Below are positions 45,429 through 54,791 of a DNA stretch of 64,000 nt, in pieces. The translations under genes were made by a program, and so were the position numbers. The first letter of the stretch is position 1. Each line of letters starts with the position of its first letter. The notes under the pieces are model-generated. The model made no database searches, was not told the DNA's origin, and was given only the letters and a program-made list of their open reading frames with translations. Source of the DNA: CAXXOK01 sp035353615 (GTDB lineage Bacteria; Bacillota; Clostridia; Christensenellales; Aristaeellaceae); NCBI GenBank assembly GCA_035353615.1, contig DAOPZY010000011.1, positions 1 to 64,000 of the forward strand. Direction: 5' to 3'.

Positions 45429-48400
45429 ATGATTGATCTACCTACCGTACTCATCGTGGACGACGCCGCACGCCTGACGGATTTGAGCCTGTTTGACACA
45501 GACTATCAGGTATTTCACGCGTCGGACCTCACGTCGGCCATGGCCGTTCTCCGTGAACACGCCCGAATTGATATCGCGTTGGTGAATCTGGAAAGCTCCT
45601 TTGAGGATAGTCTCTCGCTTATTTCCGCGCTGCGCGATCAATCTTGCTCGGCATTTCAGCCCTCCATAGGCCTGTTTGTGGATAACGCGGACGCTCTCAG
45701 GCTCCAAGCCGCCACGGATGCTCAGACTGAGGAGCTGATTCTCCGCCCAACCCATCCCGTGATGCTCCGTAACCATGTTCACAGGCTTCAAAAAATCCGC
45801 TCCTGCCGTTCTACCCGTTATTTCCGGGAGGAATATAAAAACCCGGATGGGCTGATCGACAGCCTGAACACTGCGGTCGGTATTTTTGAACAGACCGAGG
45901 ATCGTTTTCAAGCCATGTACCTTAACAGAGCCTTCCTGACCGGCGCGAAGGGCGTTGTGGATATGGAGACTCTCCGCGGAGAGAACGCGCTCGCTTTGCT
46001 GACCGATCCGCAAGCCCGTCAGGTGCGCGAGGCGCTTCAGAATCATCTGCAGCACGGCACGCTGGTCGATTTGGCTTTAAAGGTGCCCGCCCGCGCCGGG
46101 GGCAAGGAATTGCCCATCCGCTTTCAGGCGCTTTCCATCCGGTATGAGCGGCGACCCTCGCCCATTTTTCTGGTCAGTATTAACGATATTTCCAATCAGT
46201 GTCAGGCGGAGCAGGCCCTGCTGGAAAGCAACCGCCAGCTATCCTCTTTGATTAACGCCGTGCCGGGCGGCATCGCCGTATACGACCTGTCCGACAAGCC
46301 GCAAATCCTGTATGCAAACGATATGCTGCGCCTGATGTGCGGCTACACCGCCGAGGAATACAACCGGCTGATGGAACAGGATTTCCATTTGCTGATCGAC
46401 AGCCGCGACCACGCGCTGATGGACCGTATGATCGCCGATTTTCGCACCAATCCGCGCCATATGGAGGAATTTTTCCGCATCCGCACCGCCGACGGGCAGG
46501 TGCGCTGGATGCGCATCAGCGTATCCCCATACGGTCAGGAGCCGCTGTGCAATGCCGTGTTTATCGACGTTACCCACGACAAAGAGGTGGAAGCCAAAAA
46601 CGAGCGCATGCGCAACGAGCTTTTCTATCGCTCGGAGTACGATGTGCTCACCGGCATCAACAACCGCGAGGCATTTTACCGCCTGACGGCGGAAATGCTG
46701 CGCGCCCACAATGATACGGCCTATGTGATGATCGTGATGGACATCGATCGTTTCAAGGTTATCAATGAGCTTTTTGGCAAGGAGATTGGCGACCGGATTC
46801 TGATATCCATCGCAGACGGGCTAAAGCACCTGCTGGGAGGCGTGGGCACATTCGCGCGTATGGAATCCGACCATTTTGCCGCCTGCATTCCTCAACGCCT
46901 GCTGGACATGGAACGCATCATGCGGCTGTTTGACATCGGCCTGAAACGCCAGAAGCTGGATTATCACATTCAGCTCTCCTTTGGCATTTACCAAATCCGC
47001 AACATCAACGTGCCCATCAACCACATGTGCGACCGCGCCTCCATGGCGCTGAAAACCGTCAAGGGCAACGCCGTACAGCGGTTCGCGTTTTATGACGATC
47101 AGCTTCGCCAACGCATGCTGGATGAAAACGCCGTGCTGGATGAAATGAACGAAGCGCTGGCGCAGGGGCAGTTCGTCCCCTACCTGCAACCGATTTTCAC
47201 CGTGGACACGCGTCAGCCGGTCAGCGTGGAAATCCTCGCGCGCTGGCAGCACCCTAAAAAAGGGTTGATCCTCCCCAACCAGTTTATTCCGCTGTTTGAG
47301 AGCAACGGCTTTATTTCCAAGTTGGATTCCTTTATCTGGGAACAGGCCTGCATTCTGCTCAGCCGTTGGAAGCGCGAGGGCTATCCCCTGCCGATTTCCG
47401 TCAACATCAGTCGGATCGACCTGTATTCTCCCCACATTTGCGACCAATTGGTGCAGTTGACCGAAAAATATGGCGTGGATCGCTCCATGCTCCGGCTGGA
47501 AATCACGGAAAGCGCTTATTCCAAAGACCCGGACGATCTGGTGCAGATTATCAATCAGCTGCGCGACAAGGGTTTCATGATCCTGATGGATGATTTCGGC
47601 AGCGGGTACAGCAGCCTGAACGTGCTGATGGATATGCCGGTGGATGTGCTGAAGCTGGACATGCACTTTATGCCCAAGCTGGACACCAACCCCAGGGCGG
47701 CCAGCATACTGACCAGCGTGGTGCGCATGGCAAAATGGCTGCATATGCCCATCATCGCCGAAGGAGTTTCCACATGGGAACAGCTCGCCTTCCTGCGCTC
47801 CATCGGCTGCGACCACGCGCAGGGCTATCTGTTTGCACGGCCCATGGGGGTGGAAGCGTACACGGAACAGTTTATCCGCGCAGACGCCGCTTTCGCCGCA
47901 GCCGAGGCTCCGGAGCGGGAAACCGTGGATATTTCGTGCCTGCTCAACGTGGGCCTTCAAACGGACGCCATGTTTAGCGGCATGGTTGGCGGCATCGGCA
48001 TCTACGAGCTGTGCGGCGACACGCTGGAAGTGCGCCGCGTAAACGACGGGTACTACGAGTTGTTCCACTGCACCCCCAAGCAGGTGTTTGACCAGGATCA
48101 TCAGGCATTGCTGACCGTGCACCCGGACGATCGGGAAGCCTTGCTGGGCATGTGCCGCAAGGCGGCTGCCTCCGGAAAGGTAGAACGGTGCATATGCCGC
48201 CACATCCACGACAACGGCCAAACGCTGATGTGGCTGGAAGTCCGGCTGCGCTGTCTGGGTCGGGCAGGCGTCAACAACGTGTTCTGTTTCACGTTCAGCG
48301 ATGTGACCGAGCAAAAGGCGTTTGAGCAGACCCGGACGCTTAGCAACTATGCCATGCTGCTGCGAAGCGTGTATTCTGTGGTTTATGAGCTGAACATGTC

Positions 48401-49886
48401 GCAGCGGCATTACAGCGCCGTTTACGCGCCCGACGCCGATCCCGGCATCCGCACGAAGGCTCTGCCATGGGACGCGTTACAGGCCACGCTGGCCGGTCTG
48501 CTCCCTTCGCCGGATGACGAATTGCTCCATCAAATTTTTACGCCGGGTTACCTGCACGGCAAGCTTGCGGAAAGCAAAAGCGGGCATTACCTGATCGAGC
48601 GCAAAATCAAAAACGCGGATGGCAGGCTCTGCTGGGCATCCTTCACGTTTATCCGGATTCCGTCCGATACCGCGGAAGAAATTTACCTGCTTTGCATCTC
48701 CGACGTGGATCACCGCAAGCACGCCGACGAGCTGCTAACGGAAAACCAGCTGTTGCAGTTAAAGCAACAGGAGCAGTTGCGTTATCAGGCGCTCATAGAG
48801 CATCTGGGCACGTCGCTGTTGGAGTGGGATATCCGTCAGGGCCGGTTGATCGCCTCCCCGGGCTATCACCAGTATGCCGTAAGCACGTTTGATTTGCGCA
48901 CGCTCCTATCACACAAGGATTTGGAAGGCTTCGTCTACCCGCACGACCTGAACCTGTACCGCCATTTTGTGGACGATTTGCTTTCCCGTAACAGCAGCGC
49001 GGTCACGCTCCGGCTGATGCAGGTGGATGGGCAATTTGTGTGGTGCCGTTTGCTCGGGAGCCTGATTTCCGACGCGAATGGCCATATGGAGCGCTTTGTG
49101 GCCGCCATTAGCCAGATTGACGAACAGATCAAAATTCGGGAAAGTTATCTGGATGAACAGACCCGTTTCCAAACCTTTGCGGATAATTTTCTGGTCGGGC
49201 TGGGCATCTTCGAGGTCAGGGACGGCAAGCAGAATATTTTGTACCTGAGCGGAGGGTACCGGCAAATGATCGGCTACGCTGAAAACGAGCCGTTCTACGA
49301 CCCGGAATACGCATATTCCGGCATCTACCCCGAGGATATTCCCCGGTTTGAAGCCTCCACCCGCGAGCTGCTCAGCACGGGTAAACCGTACACCATCGAG
49401 TACCGGGTGTACCATAAGGACGGACGCATCCGCTGGATGCGCTCGCTCAATTCCGTTTACCCAGGCCCCGCGCCGGAGGTATCCCGAATTTTCGCGGTCA
49501 TCCAGGATATTACGGAGCTTCGGGCGCTGCATTCGCGCATGGACACCCTGACCAACACCCTGCCCATGGGGCTTGGGGTATACAGCCTGACAAACCCGCC
49601 GTCAGTTCGGTTTGAAAACCTGCGCATGACGGAATTGTTGACCCGGCTGATGGGCGAGCCTTCTGTCGGGGAGGAGCGTAAGGCGTTCCAGCTTACGGAC
49701 ACGCACATTTTGGAAGCCGTGGCTGAGGCGGCGCGGCAGGGTATCAGCGATATGGACACGCTGTATCGCCTCGGGAATCCGGACGGCCCGCGCGTGCGGG
49801 CGCTAAGCGCAATATCGGTGTACGAAGGCGATCTGACCTGTTACTGCGCGCTGATACCGGCGCACCCAACCCAACCTGACAAGTGA
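45429..49886 (+). CDS. Multi-PAS signalling protein with degenerate GGDEF and an EAL domain (c-di-GMP phosphodiesterase)
   Basis: 1485 residues, starting at an ATG after AAAGGAG. Order: receiver-like domain (about 1-125, 'TVLIVDDAARLTDLSLF', with no clear phospho-Asp); two PAS-like domains; GGDEF (about 400-560), whose signature is replaced ('GGVGTFARMESDHFAACIP'), so cyclase activity is unlikely; EAL (about 570-810), with the metal and catalytic residues kept ('VEILARWQHPKKGLIL', 'SVNISRIDL', 'LRLEITESAY', 'LMDDFGSGYSSL', 'PIIAEGVSTWEQ'); then about five more PAS-like modules to the C-terminus. No membrane segment is seen. It probably hydrolyses c-di-GMP in response to several cytosolic signals. 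Sensors placed after the output domain are unusual. Confidence 0.85.
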   Translation: MIDLPTVLIVDDAARLTDLSLFDTDYQVFHASDLTSAMAVLREHARIDIALVNLESSFEDSLSLISALRDQSCSAFQPSIGLFVDNADALRLQAATDAQTEELILRPTHPVMLRNHVHRLQKIRSCRSTRYFREEYKNPDGLIDSLNTAVGIFEQTEDRFQAMYLNRAFLTGAKGVVDMETLRGENALALLTDPQARQVREALQNHLQHGTLVDLALKVPARAGGKELPIRFQALSIRYERRPSPIFLVSINDISNQCQAEQALLESNRQLSSLINAVPGGIAVYDLSDKPQILYANDMLRLMCGYTAEEYNRLMEQDFHLLIDSRDHALMDRMIADFRTNPRHMEEFFRIRTADGQVRWMRISVSPYGQEPLCNAVFIDVTHDKEVEAKNERMRNELFYRSEYDVLTGINNREAFYRLTAEMLRAHNDTAYVMIVMDIDRFKVINELFGKEIGDRILISIADGLKHLLGGVGTFARMESDHFAACIPQRLLDMERIMRLFDIGLKRQKLDYHIQLSFGIYQIRNINVPINHMCDRASMALKTVKGNAVQRFAFYDDQLRQRMLDENAVLDEMNEALAQGQFVPYLQPIFTVDTRQPVSVEILARWQHPKKGLILPNQFIPLFESNGFISKLDSFIWEQACILLSRWKREGYPLPISVNISRIDLYSPHICDQLVQLTEKYGVDRSMLRLEITESAYSKDPDDLVQIINQLRDKGFMILMDDFGSGYSSLNVLMDMPVDVLKLDMHFMPKLDTNPRAASILTSVVRMAKWLHMPIIAEGVSTWEQLAFLRSIGCDHAQGYLFARPMGVEAYTEQFIRADAAFAAAEAPERETVDISCLLNVGLQTDAMFSGMVGGIGIYELCGDTLEVRRVNDGYYELFHCTPKQVFDQDHQALLTVHPDDREALLGMCRKAAASGKVERCICRHIHDNGQTLMWLEVRLRCLGRAGVNNVFCFTFSDVTEQKAFEQTRTLSNYAMLLRSVYSVVYELNMSQRHYSAVYAPDADPGIRTKALPWDALQATLAGLLPSPDDELLHQIFTPGYLHGKLAESKSGHYLIERKIKNADGRLCWASFTFIRIPSDTAEEIYLLCISDVDHRKHADELLTENQLLQLKQQEQLRYQALIEHLGTSLLEWDIRQGRLIASPGYHQYAVSTFDLRTLLSHKDLEGFVYPHDLNLYRHFVDDLLSRNSSAVTLRLMQVDGQFVWCRLLGSLISDANGHMERFVAAISQIDEQIKIRESYLDEQTRFQTFADNFLVGLGIFEVRDGKQNILYLSGGYRQMIGYAENEPFYDPEYAYSGIYPEDIPRFEASTRELLSTGKPYTIEYRVYHKDGRIRWMRSLNSVYPGPAPEVSRIFAVIQDITELRALHSRMDTLTNTLPMGLGVYSLTNPPSVRFENLRMTELLTRLMGEPSVGEERKAFQLTDTHILEAVAEAARQGISDMDTLYRLGNPDGPRVRALSAISVYEGDLTCYCALIPAHPTQPDK

Positions 49887-50128
49887 ACCGGCTTGCGGGG
49901 AAAGCGGCGCTGAACGTCGCCTTCCCCGTTTTTGTCGCAGGATGTTATATTAAAACGGTCTGCGCGGATTTTCCGATCCTCTTGACGGCCCGGCCGTTTC
50001 CAGCGTATCATGAGGCGAATCGGCATTTGGGTTCGCCTTGCGGGCGCAAACAGAGGGCTGGCCTGTGATGGTGCTTGGGTTGTCGCGCGGCGCGTCCAAC
50101 ATGTCCTACCCACGGAAAGGGGTACTTC

Positions 50129-51700
50129 ATGCTCAATCCCCGGATTTTGGTTGTGTTCACCGGCGTTGACAACGCGGACGCCTTGCTGGATATGGCGCTT
50201 GAGGCGCTTGCGAACGCGGGCAGCCCGTATTCCTTGCGCTTTGCGGCGCCCCTCCGGTTGCAACCGGCGATTTCCTCCGCCGAATTGCCGCCGGGCGCGC
50301 TCCGTTTGGACGATCTGAAATTTTATGAGGACGGCGAAGGGCTGGAAGGCGCTTTGCGGACGGTCACCGATGAAACGCACGTGCTTGCGTTGGAAGGCGA
50401 ATATGTTTTCCGTGAAAAATGGGAGCGCGTTCTGCTCTCCCGTTGGAATCGGATTTCCGTAAAAGATGCCCTCATGACCGCGCTGATAGGCGGGGAGGGG
50501 CAAACGGCGCAAGCCTATTTGCCAGCGTTTGGCCCAAAGCCGGAAGGCGACGCCGTATGCCTTGGGCGGGGCCTCGCGCTTGTATGCAGCGCCGCGCCGG
50601 TGCGCACGCTGATTGTGCATCCCGGCTTTTGGTTTGGGCGTATTGAAACCGTCCGTCGCATTCACCCGGACCCCCAAACGCTCTCCATTGCAGCTTTCGC
50701 CGCCGGGATCGGGGTTTTTGCGCTGGATCGCACTCCCCTGTGGCCCGCGGCCGGGGAACCTACGGAAGCATGGCTCGCCATGCCCGGGCCGGAAATCCTG
50801 CCGCCTACGGTTCTGGCGCGATTTGAGCAGTTCGCCGGGCTTTCCCTCGCAAACTGGACGGTCACCGTGCGCGCCACGCAGGGCCTGTTTAACGTGGAGG
50901 ATGGATATCCCCAACGCCTGCCATTCCGGCTTACGCTCCGGCAGGTTCAGCAGGCGGCGTTTCGCCGGGCGCAATCGGTTGCCCCGCTTGCGGTAACCGC
51001 GTTCATTGACCTGCCGGACGCACTGCACCCGCAGCCGTCCTATTTGCTCCGTTTTTCCTATCTGATGGGCTTAAAGCACCTGCCGCTGACCCTGTATGCG
51101 GGCGGCGAGGCCGAGCGGTACCTGCGCTCGCGCTTTCCCAATTCACTGTCCTACCCGGAGCGTTCGCTTCTGCCCCGCTCCACCCTGTCGGAAGGGATGT
51201 CGCCCATGCAGTTTTTTTTGCGCAACAAACTGCCGCTTCTGCAACGCGCCCTGCGTTCCTACCCGACCTTCAGCCACATTGCGTGGGTGGATATCGATAC
51301 CCTTCCCTACCCGGTTTGCCCACAGGCTGCGCTCGATTTTGCCCCGCTGATGGATCAGCGCGTACACATCGGCTGGGTAGCCGACGAGCCGGATACGAGC
51401 CTGATGGTTGTGCCCAGCCGGTGCCTGAAATTGCTGGTGCGCGAGGTGCAGGCGGTAACCCAGTTCGATGTGGCCATGAAGCGCAGCTTCTCCGAGCGCG
51501 CGCTGATGCGGCGGCTGATGGAGAAATTTCCGGATTTGTTTACCCTGCACCCTTTGCCGGAAAAAGGGCTGCTGTTCCTGACCGCAGTGGACCCGGCGCT
51601 GCTGTCCGCGCCGCACCGGCAGGCGCTTTGCGACCTGCAGCCGCCCTTGCCCGCGCCGCCCGCCGCGTCTGCGCAGAAAGAGAGGAAACCTTATGCCTGA
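50129..51700 (+). CDS. Uncharacterised protein with two glycosyltransferase-like halves
   Basis: A 523-residue cytoplasmic protein starting at an ATG after GGAAAGGGG. The N-terminal half opens with an alpha/beta pattern ('RILVVFTGVDNADALLDMAL') and contains 'THVLALEGEYVFREKWERVL', like the acidic loop of GT-A enzymes. The C-terminal half has 'SHIAWVDIDTLPYPVCPQAA', where DID resembles a DxD nucleotide-sugar motif, preceded by 'MSPMQFFLRNKLPLLQRALR'. I do not recognise a named family; a glycosyltransferase-like fold is my inference. Its stop overlaps the start of the thioesterase gene by eight bases, so the two are translationally coupled, which hints at a lipid or acyl link. Confidence 0.6.
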   Translation: MLNPRILVVFTGVDNADALLDMALEALANAGSPYSLRFAAPLRLQPAISSAELPPGALRLDDLKFYEDGEGLEGALRTVTDETHVLALEGEYVFREKWERVLLSRWNRISVKDALMTALIGGEGQTAQAYLPAFGPKPEGDAVCLGRGLALVCSAAPVRTLIVHPGFWFGRIETVRRIHPDPQTLSIAAFAAGIGVFALDRTPLWPAAGEPTEAWLAMPGPEILPPTVLARFEQFAGLSLANWTVTVRATQGLFNVEDGYPQRLPFRLTLRQVQQAAFRRAQSVAPLAVTAFIDLPDALHPQPSYLLRFSYLMGLKHLPLTLYAGGEAERYLRSRFPNSLSYPERSLLPRSTLSEGMSPMQFFLRNKLPLLQRALRSYPTFSHIAWVDIDTLPYPVCPQAALDFAPLMDQRVHIGWVADEPDTSLMVVPSRCLKLLVREVQAVTQFDVAMKRSFSERALMRRLMEKFPDLFTLHPLPEKGLLFLTAVDPALLSAPHRQALCDLQPPLPAPPAASAQKERKPYA

Positions 51701-52190
51701 ACCCTGTGCCTGCCCTCAGGAGCTTGCCCACAACGTCGCTTACAGCCATGCCGAACAGGTGCACATCATCATGCCCGCGGATTGCAACCAGAGCTTCCGC
51801 CTGTTTGGCGGCAAGCTGATGGAATGGGTGGATATCGTCGCCGCCGTTGTGGCGCGCCGGCACAGCGCCGGCGAAGTAACGACCGCCGCCATCGACCGGT
51901 TGGATTTTCTGGCCCCCGCAAAGCTGAACGACATTGTTGTGCTGGATGGCCGCCTGGTATACGTGGGGCGCACCAGCATGCTCATCTGCGTCGATACCTT
52001 TGTGGAGGACTCGGACTGCGACACCGTCACGCGTAAGCAGGTGAACCGCGCCTACGTAACCATGGTGGCCCTTGGCAAGGATAAGCAACCGATGGCGGTT
52101 CCCCGTCTGCTGCTGGAAACCGATGAGGACCGCGAAGCCTACGCTGTCGGCAAGGCCCGGAGGGAAGCCAGCCGCCGCGCGCCCGTGTAA
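51693..52190 (+). CDS. Hotdog-fold acyl-CoA thioesterase (YciA/BFIT type)
   Basis: A 165-residue single hotdog domain: 'SFRLFGGKLMEWVDIVAAVV' contains the family's active-site Asp/Gly helix, followed by 'TAAIDRLDFLAPAKLNDIVV' and 'VYVGRTSMLICVDTFVED', as in cytosolic acyl-CoA hydrolases. It releases free fatty acid and CoA. The gene overlaps the preceding one by eight bases, with GAGAGGAAACC upstream as ribosome binding site. Chain length preference is unknown. Confidence 0.85.
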   Translation: MPEPCACPQELAHNVAYSHAEQVHIIMPADCNQSFRLFGGKLMEWVDIVAAVVARRHSAGEVTTAAIDRLDFLAPAKLNDIVVLDGRLVYVGRTSMLICVDTFVEDSDCDTVTRKQVNRAYVTMVALGKDKQPMAVPRLLLETDEDREAYAVGKARREASRRAPV

Positions 52191-52285
52191 AAGTTGGAGC
52201 TCCTAAGCCCCCCGAAGGTCGGTTTGTTACGGCGGAGACAGGCAAACAAGCCGCTCGCGGCATGGGTTCCGTCGCCCAATAAGCT

Positions 52286-52314
52286 TTGACACGCACGCGC
52301 CTAAATGATATAAT
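52286..52314 (+). promoter_or_regulatory. Consensus promoter of the oadB operon
   Basis: TTGACA (52286-52291), exactly 17 bases, TATAAT (52309-52314): a perfect SigA-type promoter 45 bases before the GTG start. Confidence 0.9.
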
Positions 52315-52359
52315 GCGTGCTAGAGTTTTCATTATCCAACATTTTAAGGAGGTTTCTCT

Positions 52360-53592
52360 GTGGACGTATCGGCTCTCCTCAAGGAGCTGTTTTCCGGCGT
52401 GGTCTACATGGCCACCGGCGACGGCTTAAAAACCCTGATTATGTTTATTGTTTCAGGCATTCTGATTTATCTGGCCATTAAAAAGGATTATGAGCCCGCG
52501 TTGCTGTTGCCCATTGGCTTTGGCGCAATTTTGGCCAACCTGCCCCCAATTATTGACGCCGTCACGGGCAGCCCGACGGCCAGCGTGCTGGGCAGCGAAG
52601 GTTTTCTGACCGTGTTGTTCAACTCCGGCATCAAAAACGAACTGTTCCCCATCCTGATTTTCATCGCCGTGGGCGCGATGATCGATTTCTCCCCGCTGAT
52701 GAAGGATCCTTCCATGATCTTCTTTGGCGCGGCGGCTCAGTTTGGTATTTTCGCCACGTTCCTGCTGGCGATTTTCCTGATCCCCGTTGTGGTGCCTGAT
52801 ATTGCCGCTATGGCGGCCGGCCCCGACAAGGACAGCATCATCCTGCGGTTGGCCTCCGCTATCGGCATTATCGGCGCGGCCGACGGCCCCACCACGCTGT
52901 ATGTGGCAAACCACTTTAACCTTTCGGCGTACATGGCGCCCATCTCCGTTGCCGCTTACAGCTACATGTCCCTTGTGCCCGTGATTCAGCCGCCGGTCAT
53001 CCGCGCGCTCACCACCAAAAAAGAACGGCTTATCCGCATGGCCTATACTGAGGAGCGCGCGCCGCGTACCGCGCTGATCGTTTTCCCCATTGCGGTTACC
53101 GTGCTGGCGGGCATTATCGTGCCCATGAGCGCGCCGCTGGTTGGGAGTCTGATGTTCGGCAACCTGCTGCGCGAGTGCGGAGTGCTGGAACGCCTGAGCA
53201 AAACCGCCCAGAACGAGCTGGCGAACCTGGTCACCATGCTTCTTGGCCTCACCATCGGCTCCACCATGGTAGCGGCAAATTTCTTGCGCTGGGATACGCT
53301 GCTCATCATGGGGCTTGGCCTGTTCGCGTTTGTGTTTGACACCGCCGGCGGCGTGCTGTTTGCCAAGTTCCTGAACCTGTTCCGTAAAAACAAGGTGAAC
53401 CCGATGATCGGCGCGGCCGGCATTTCCGCCTTCCCCATGAGCGCGCGCGTCATTCAGAAAATGGCAAAGGCTGAAGATCCCTATAACTTTATCCTCATGC
53501 AGTCCATCAGCGCCAACGTGGCCGGTCAGCTTGGCTCCATCGTGGCAGGCGGCCTGGTGATTACGCTGATTGACATGATGCTGGTTCACTAA
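52360..53592 (+). CDS. oadB: Na+-transporting carboxylic acid decarboxylase, beta subunit
   Basis: A 410-residue membrane protein of the OadB/GcdB/MmdB family. 'PALLLPIGFGAILANLPP', 'GAMIDFSPLMKDPSMIFFGA' and 'IIGAADGPTTLYVANHF' are the conserved Asp- and Gly-rich ion-pathway segments, and 'GLTIGSTMVAANFLRWDTLL' is the second. It couples decarboxylation of a biotin-bound carboxyl group to export of Na+. It starts with GTG after AAGGAGG. The gamma-like subunit follows, but no carboxyltransferase alpha or biotin carrier is in the window, so these must be encoded elsewhere. Symbol by family; the substrate (oxaloacetate, glutaconyl- or methylmalonyl-CoA) cannot be told. Confidence 0.9.
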   Translation: MDVSALLKELFSGVVYMATGDGLKTLIMFIVSGILIYLAIKKDYEPALLLPIGFGAILANLPPIIDAVTGSPTASVLGSEGFLTVLFNSGIKNELFPILIFIAVGAMIDFSPLMKDPSMIFFGAAAQFGIFATFLLAIFLIPVVVPDIAAMAAGPDKDSIILRLASAIGIIGAADGPTTLYVANHFNLSAYMAPISVAAYSYMSLVPVIQPPVIRALTTKKERLIRMAYTEERAPRTALIVFPIAVTVLAGIIVPMSAPLVGSLMFGNLLRECGVLERLSKTAQNELANLVTMLLGLTIGSTMVAANFLRWDTLLIMGLGLFAFVFDTAGGVLFAKFLNLFRKNKVNPMIGAAGISAFPMSARVIQKMAKAEDPYNFILMQSISANVAGQLGSIVAGGLVITLIDMMLVH

Positions 53593-53643
53593 TCCGGTTT
53601 TCAAGCAATTTTTAGTTTAACGCATGCAGAAAGAAGGGTTTCG

Positions 53644-53853
53644 ATGTTTGGCGCATGGCTATCCACGTTGACCGCAGCCACCACGGCTACCGCGGCAAGC
53701 GCTACCCAACAAGGGCTTAGCTCCCTGAGCCTTGCAACCAAGGGCCTGCTGACCACGCTGATTGGTTTGCTGGGGGTTTTTCTGGTACTGTTGCTGTTCT
53801 TCGTTGCTATTAAGCTGATGCAGAATTTTAAGAACGACGAGGCGAAGCAGTAA
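53644..53853 (+). CDS. Small OadG-like membrane subunit (decarboxylase gamma chain)
   Basis: 69 residues with one membrane helix ('TTLIGLLGVFLVLLLFFVAI', residues about 37-57) and a short charged tail. The size, the 'GLLGVFLVL' helix and the position after oadB match the OadG/MmdD assembly subunit. It is too short for certain assignment by sequence alone. GAAGGG precedes the ATG. The next gene starts right after its stop. Confidence 0.7.
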   Translation: MFGAWLSTLTAATTATAASATQQGLSSLSLATKGLLTTLIGLLGVFLVLLLFFVAIKLMQNFKNDEAKQ

Positions 53854-53854
53854 C

Positions 53855-54358
53855 ATGATGCTATACACGGAGACGGACCGCGCCACCGCAACGGCGGAGC
53901 AGCAAAAACGCAGGCGGCTTGTCCTTTGGCCCACGGCGGTTCTGTTTGCGCTCGCGATTGCCACCTTCGTTTGGTTCCGGCTTCACCGGGATGTCGGCGG
54001 CTGGGTGTGGACGGGTCTGCTCACGGTGTTAAGCGGCGCGTATTTTCTATTCTTCTACGAGGTCTACCTTCGGCCGGTGACCCTGTACCGGCAGCATATC
54101 GATTACATGCTGGATGGCCGCAAGCGTGAAACCGTGGGGGTTTTGACCGCGGTGGACAAAACCGTACGGGATAAGGACGGCATTGACTGTATGTCCTTTA
54201 CGGTGAACACGGGAAACGCTGACCGCCCCGAGGATGACCGTCTGTTTTATCTGGATGCGCTGAAGGAGATGCCCGATATCCCCATTGGCGCTCAGGTGCA
54301 TGTGTTAAGCAACGACCGGATGGTCGCCGGCTTAACCGTCGCCCCCAAGGAGAGGTAA
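53855..54358 (+). CDS. Uncharacterised membrane protein of the oadB operon
   Basis: 167 residues: a basic N-terminus, two membrane helices (about residues 25-43 and 50-68), then a cytosolic beta-rich domain of about 90 residues ('RETVGVLTAVDKTVRDKDGI', 'DIPIGAQVHVLSNDRMVAGL') that resembles an OB- or SH3-like barrel. No named family recognised. Two adjacent ATGs follow the oadG-like stop; co-transcription with the sodium pump genes suggests an accessory role, which is inference. Confidence 0.65.
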   Translation: MMLYTETDRATATAEQQKRRRLVLWPTAVLFALAIATFVWFRLHRDVGGWVWTGLLTVLSGAYFLFFYEVYLRPVTLYRQHIDYMLDGRKRETVGVLTAVDKTVRDKDGIDCMSFTVNTGNADRPEDDRLFYLDALKEMPDIPIGAQVHVLSNDRMVAGLTVAPKER

Positions 54359-54360
54359 GG

Positions 54361-54744
54361 ATGGACGAACACCCCCCAATCCTGGTGCTGGTTACCCTGC
54401 AACGCGCTTGCGCCAGGCTGATCCGCCGCGGCGTGGATATCGCGCTTCAGGATCACTGCACGCTGCATGTGCTGCACGTGGTCGCCAACGAACCGCATCC
54501 CGCGTGCGAAGCCGCCATTGACGCGCAGGCGCTGGACTATCTGTACGCCCTGGCTGGCGAAGCGGATGCGCAAATGACTGTGCTCACGGCAGATGTTGCC
54601 GTCACCGCCATGGCGGAGTTCGCAGCCCAGCAAGGCGTAAAGAAAATTGTCATGGGCGGCGGCGAGCAGGCCAGCGGCATTGCGGAAACGCTGTCCGAAC
54701 TGTTGCCCGGCGTGCAGGTCATGATTGCCGACGACGGCGAATGA
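54361..54744 (+). CDS. Universal stress protein-like (UspA-fold) protein
   Basis: 127 residues with the Rossmann-like alternation of UspA/KdpD-Usp domains: 'PPILVLVTLQRACARLIRRG' (strand 1 and helix 1), 'LHVLHVVANEP', 'AVTAMAEFAAQQGVKKIVMGGG' and 'AETLSELLPGVQVMIADD'. The ATP-binding GxxGxxxx(S/T) motif is not intact, so it may not bind ATP. GAGAGG stands just before the ATG; it is the last gene of the sodium-pump operon, followed by a strong terminator. Role unknown. Confidence 0.7.
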   Translation: MDEHPPILVLVTLQRACARLIRRGVDIALQDHCTLHVLHVVANEPHPACEAAIDAQALDYLYALAGEADAQMTVLTADVAVTAMAEFAAQQGVKKIVMGGGEQASGIAETLSELLPGVQVMIADDGE

Positions 54745-54755
54745 AAAGTACCCCC

Positions 54756-54791
54756 GAGGGGAGCGCTAATAGGAGCGCTCCCCTCGCTTTA
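54756..54791 (+). terminator. Intrinsic terminator of the oadB operon
   Basis: GAGGGGAGCGCT (54756-54767) pairs perfectly with AGCGCTCCCCTC (54774-54785), followed by GCTTTATT. It starts 11 bases after the last stop codon. Confidence 0.85.
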
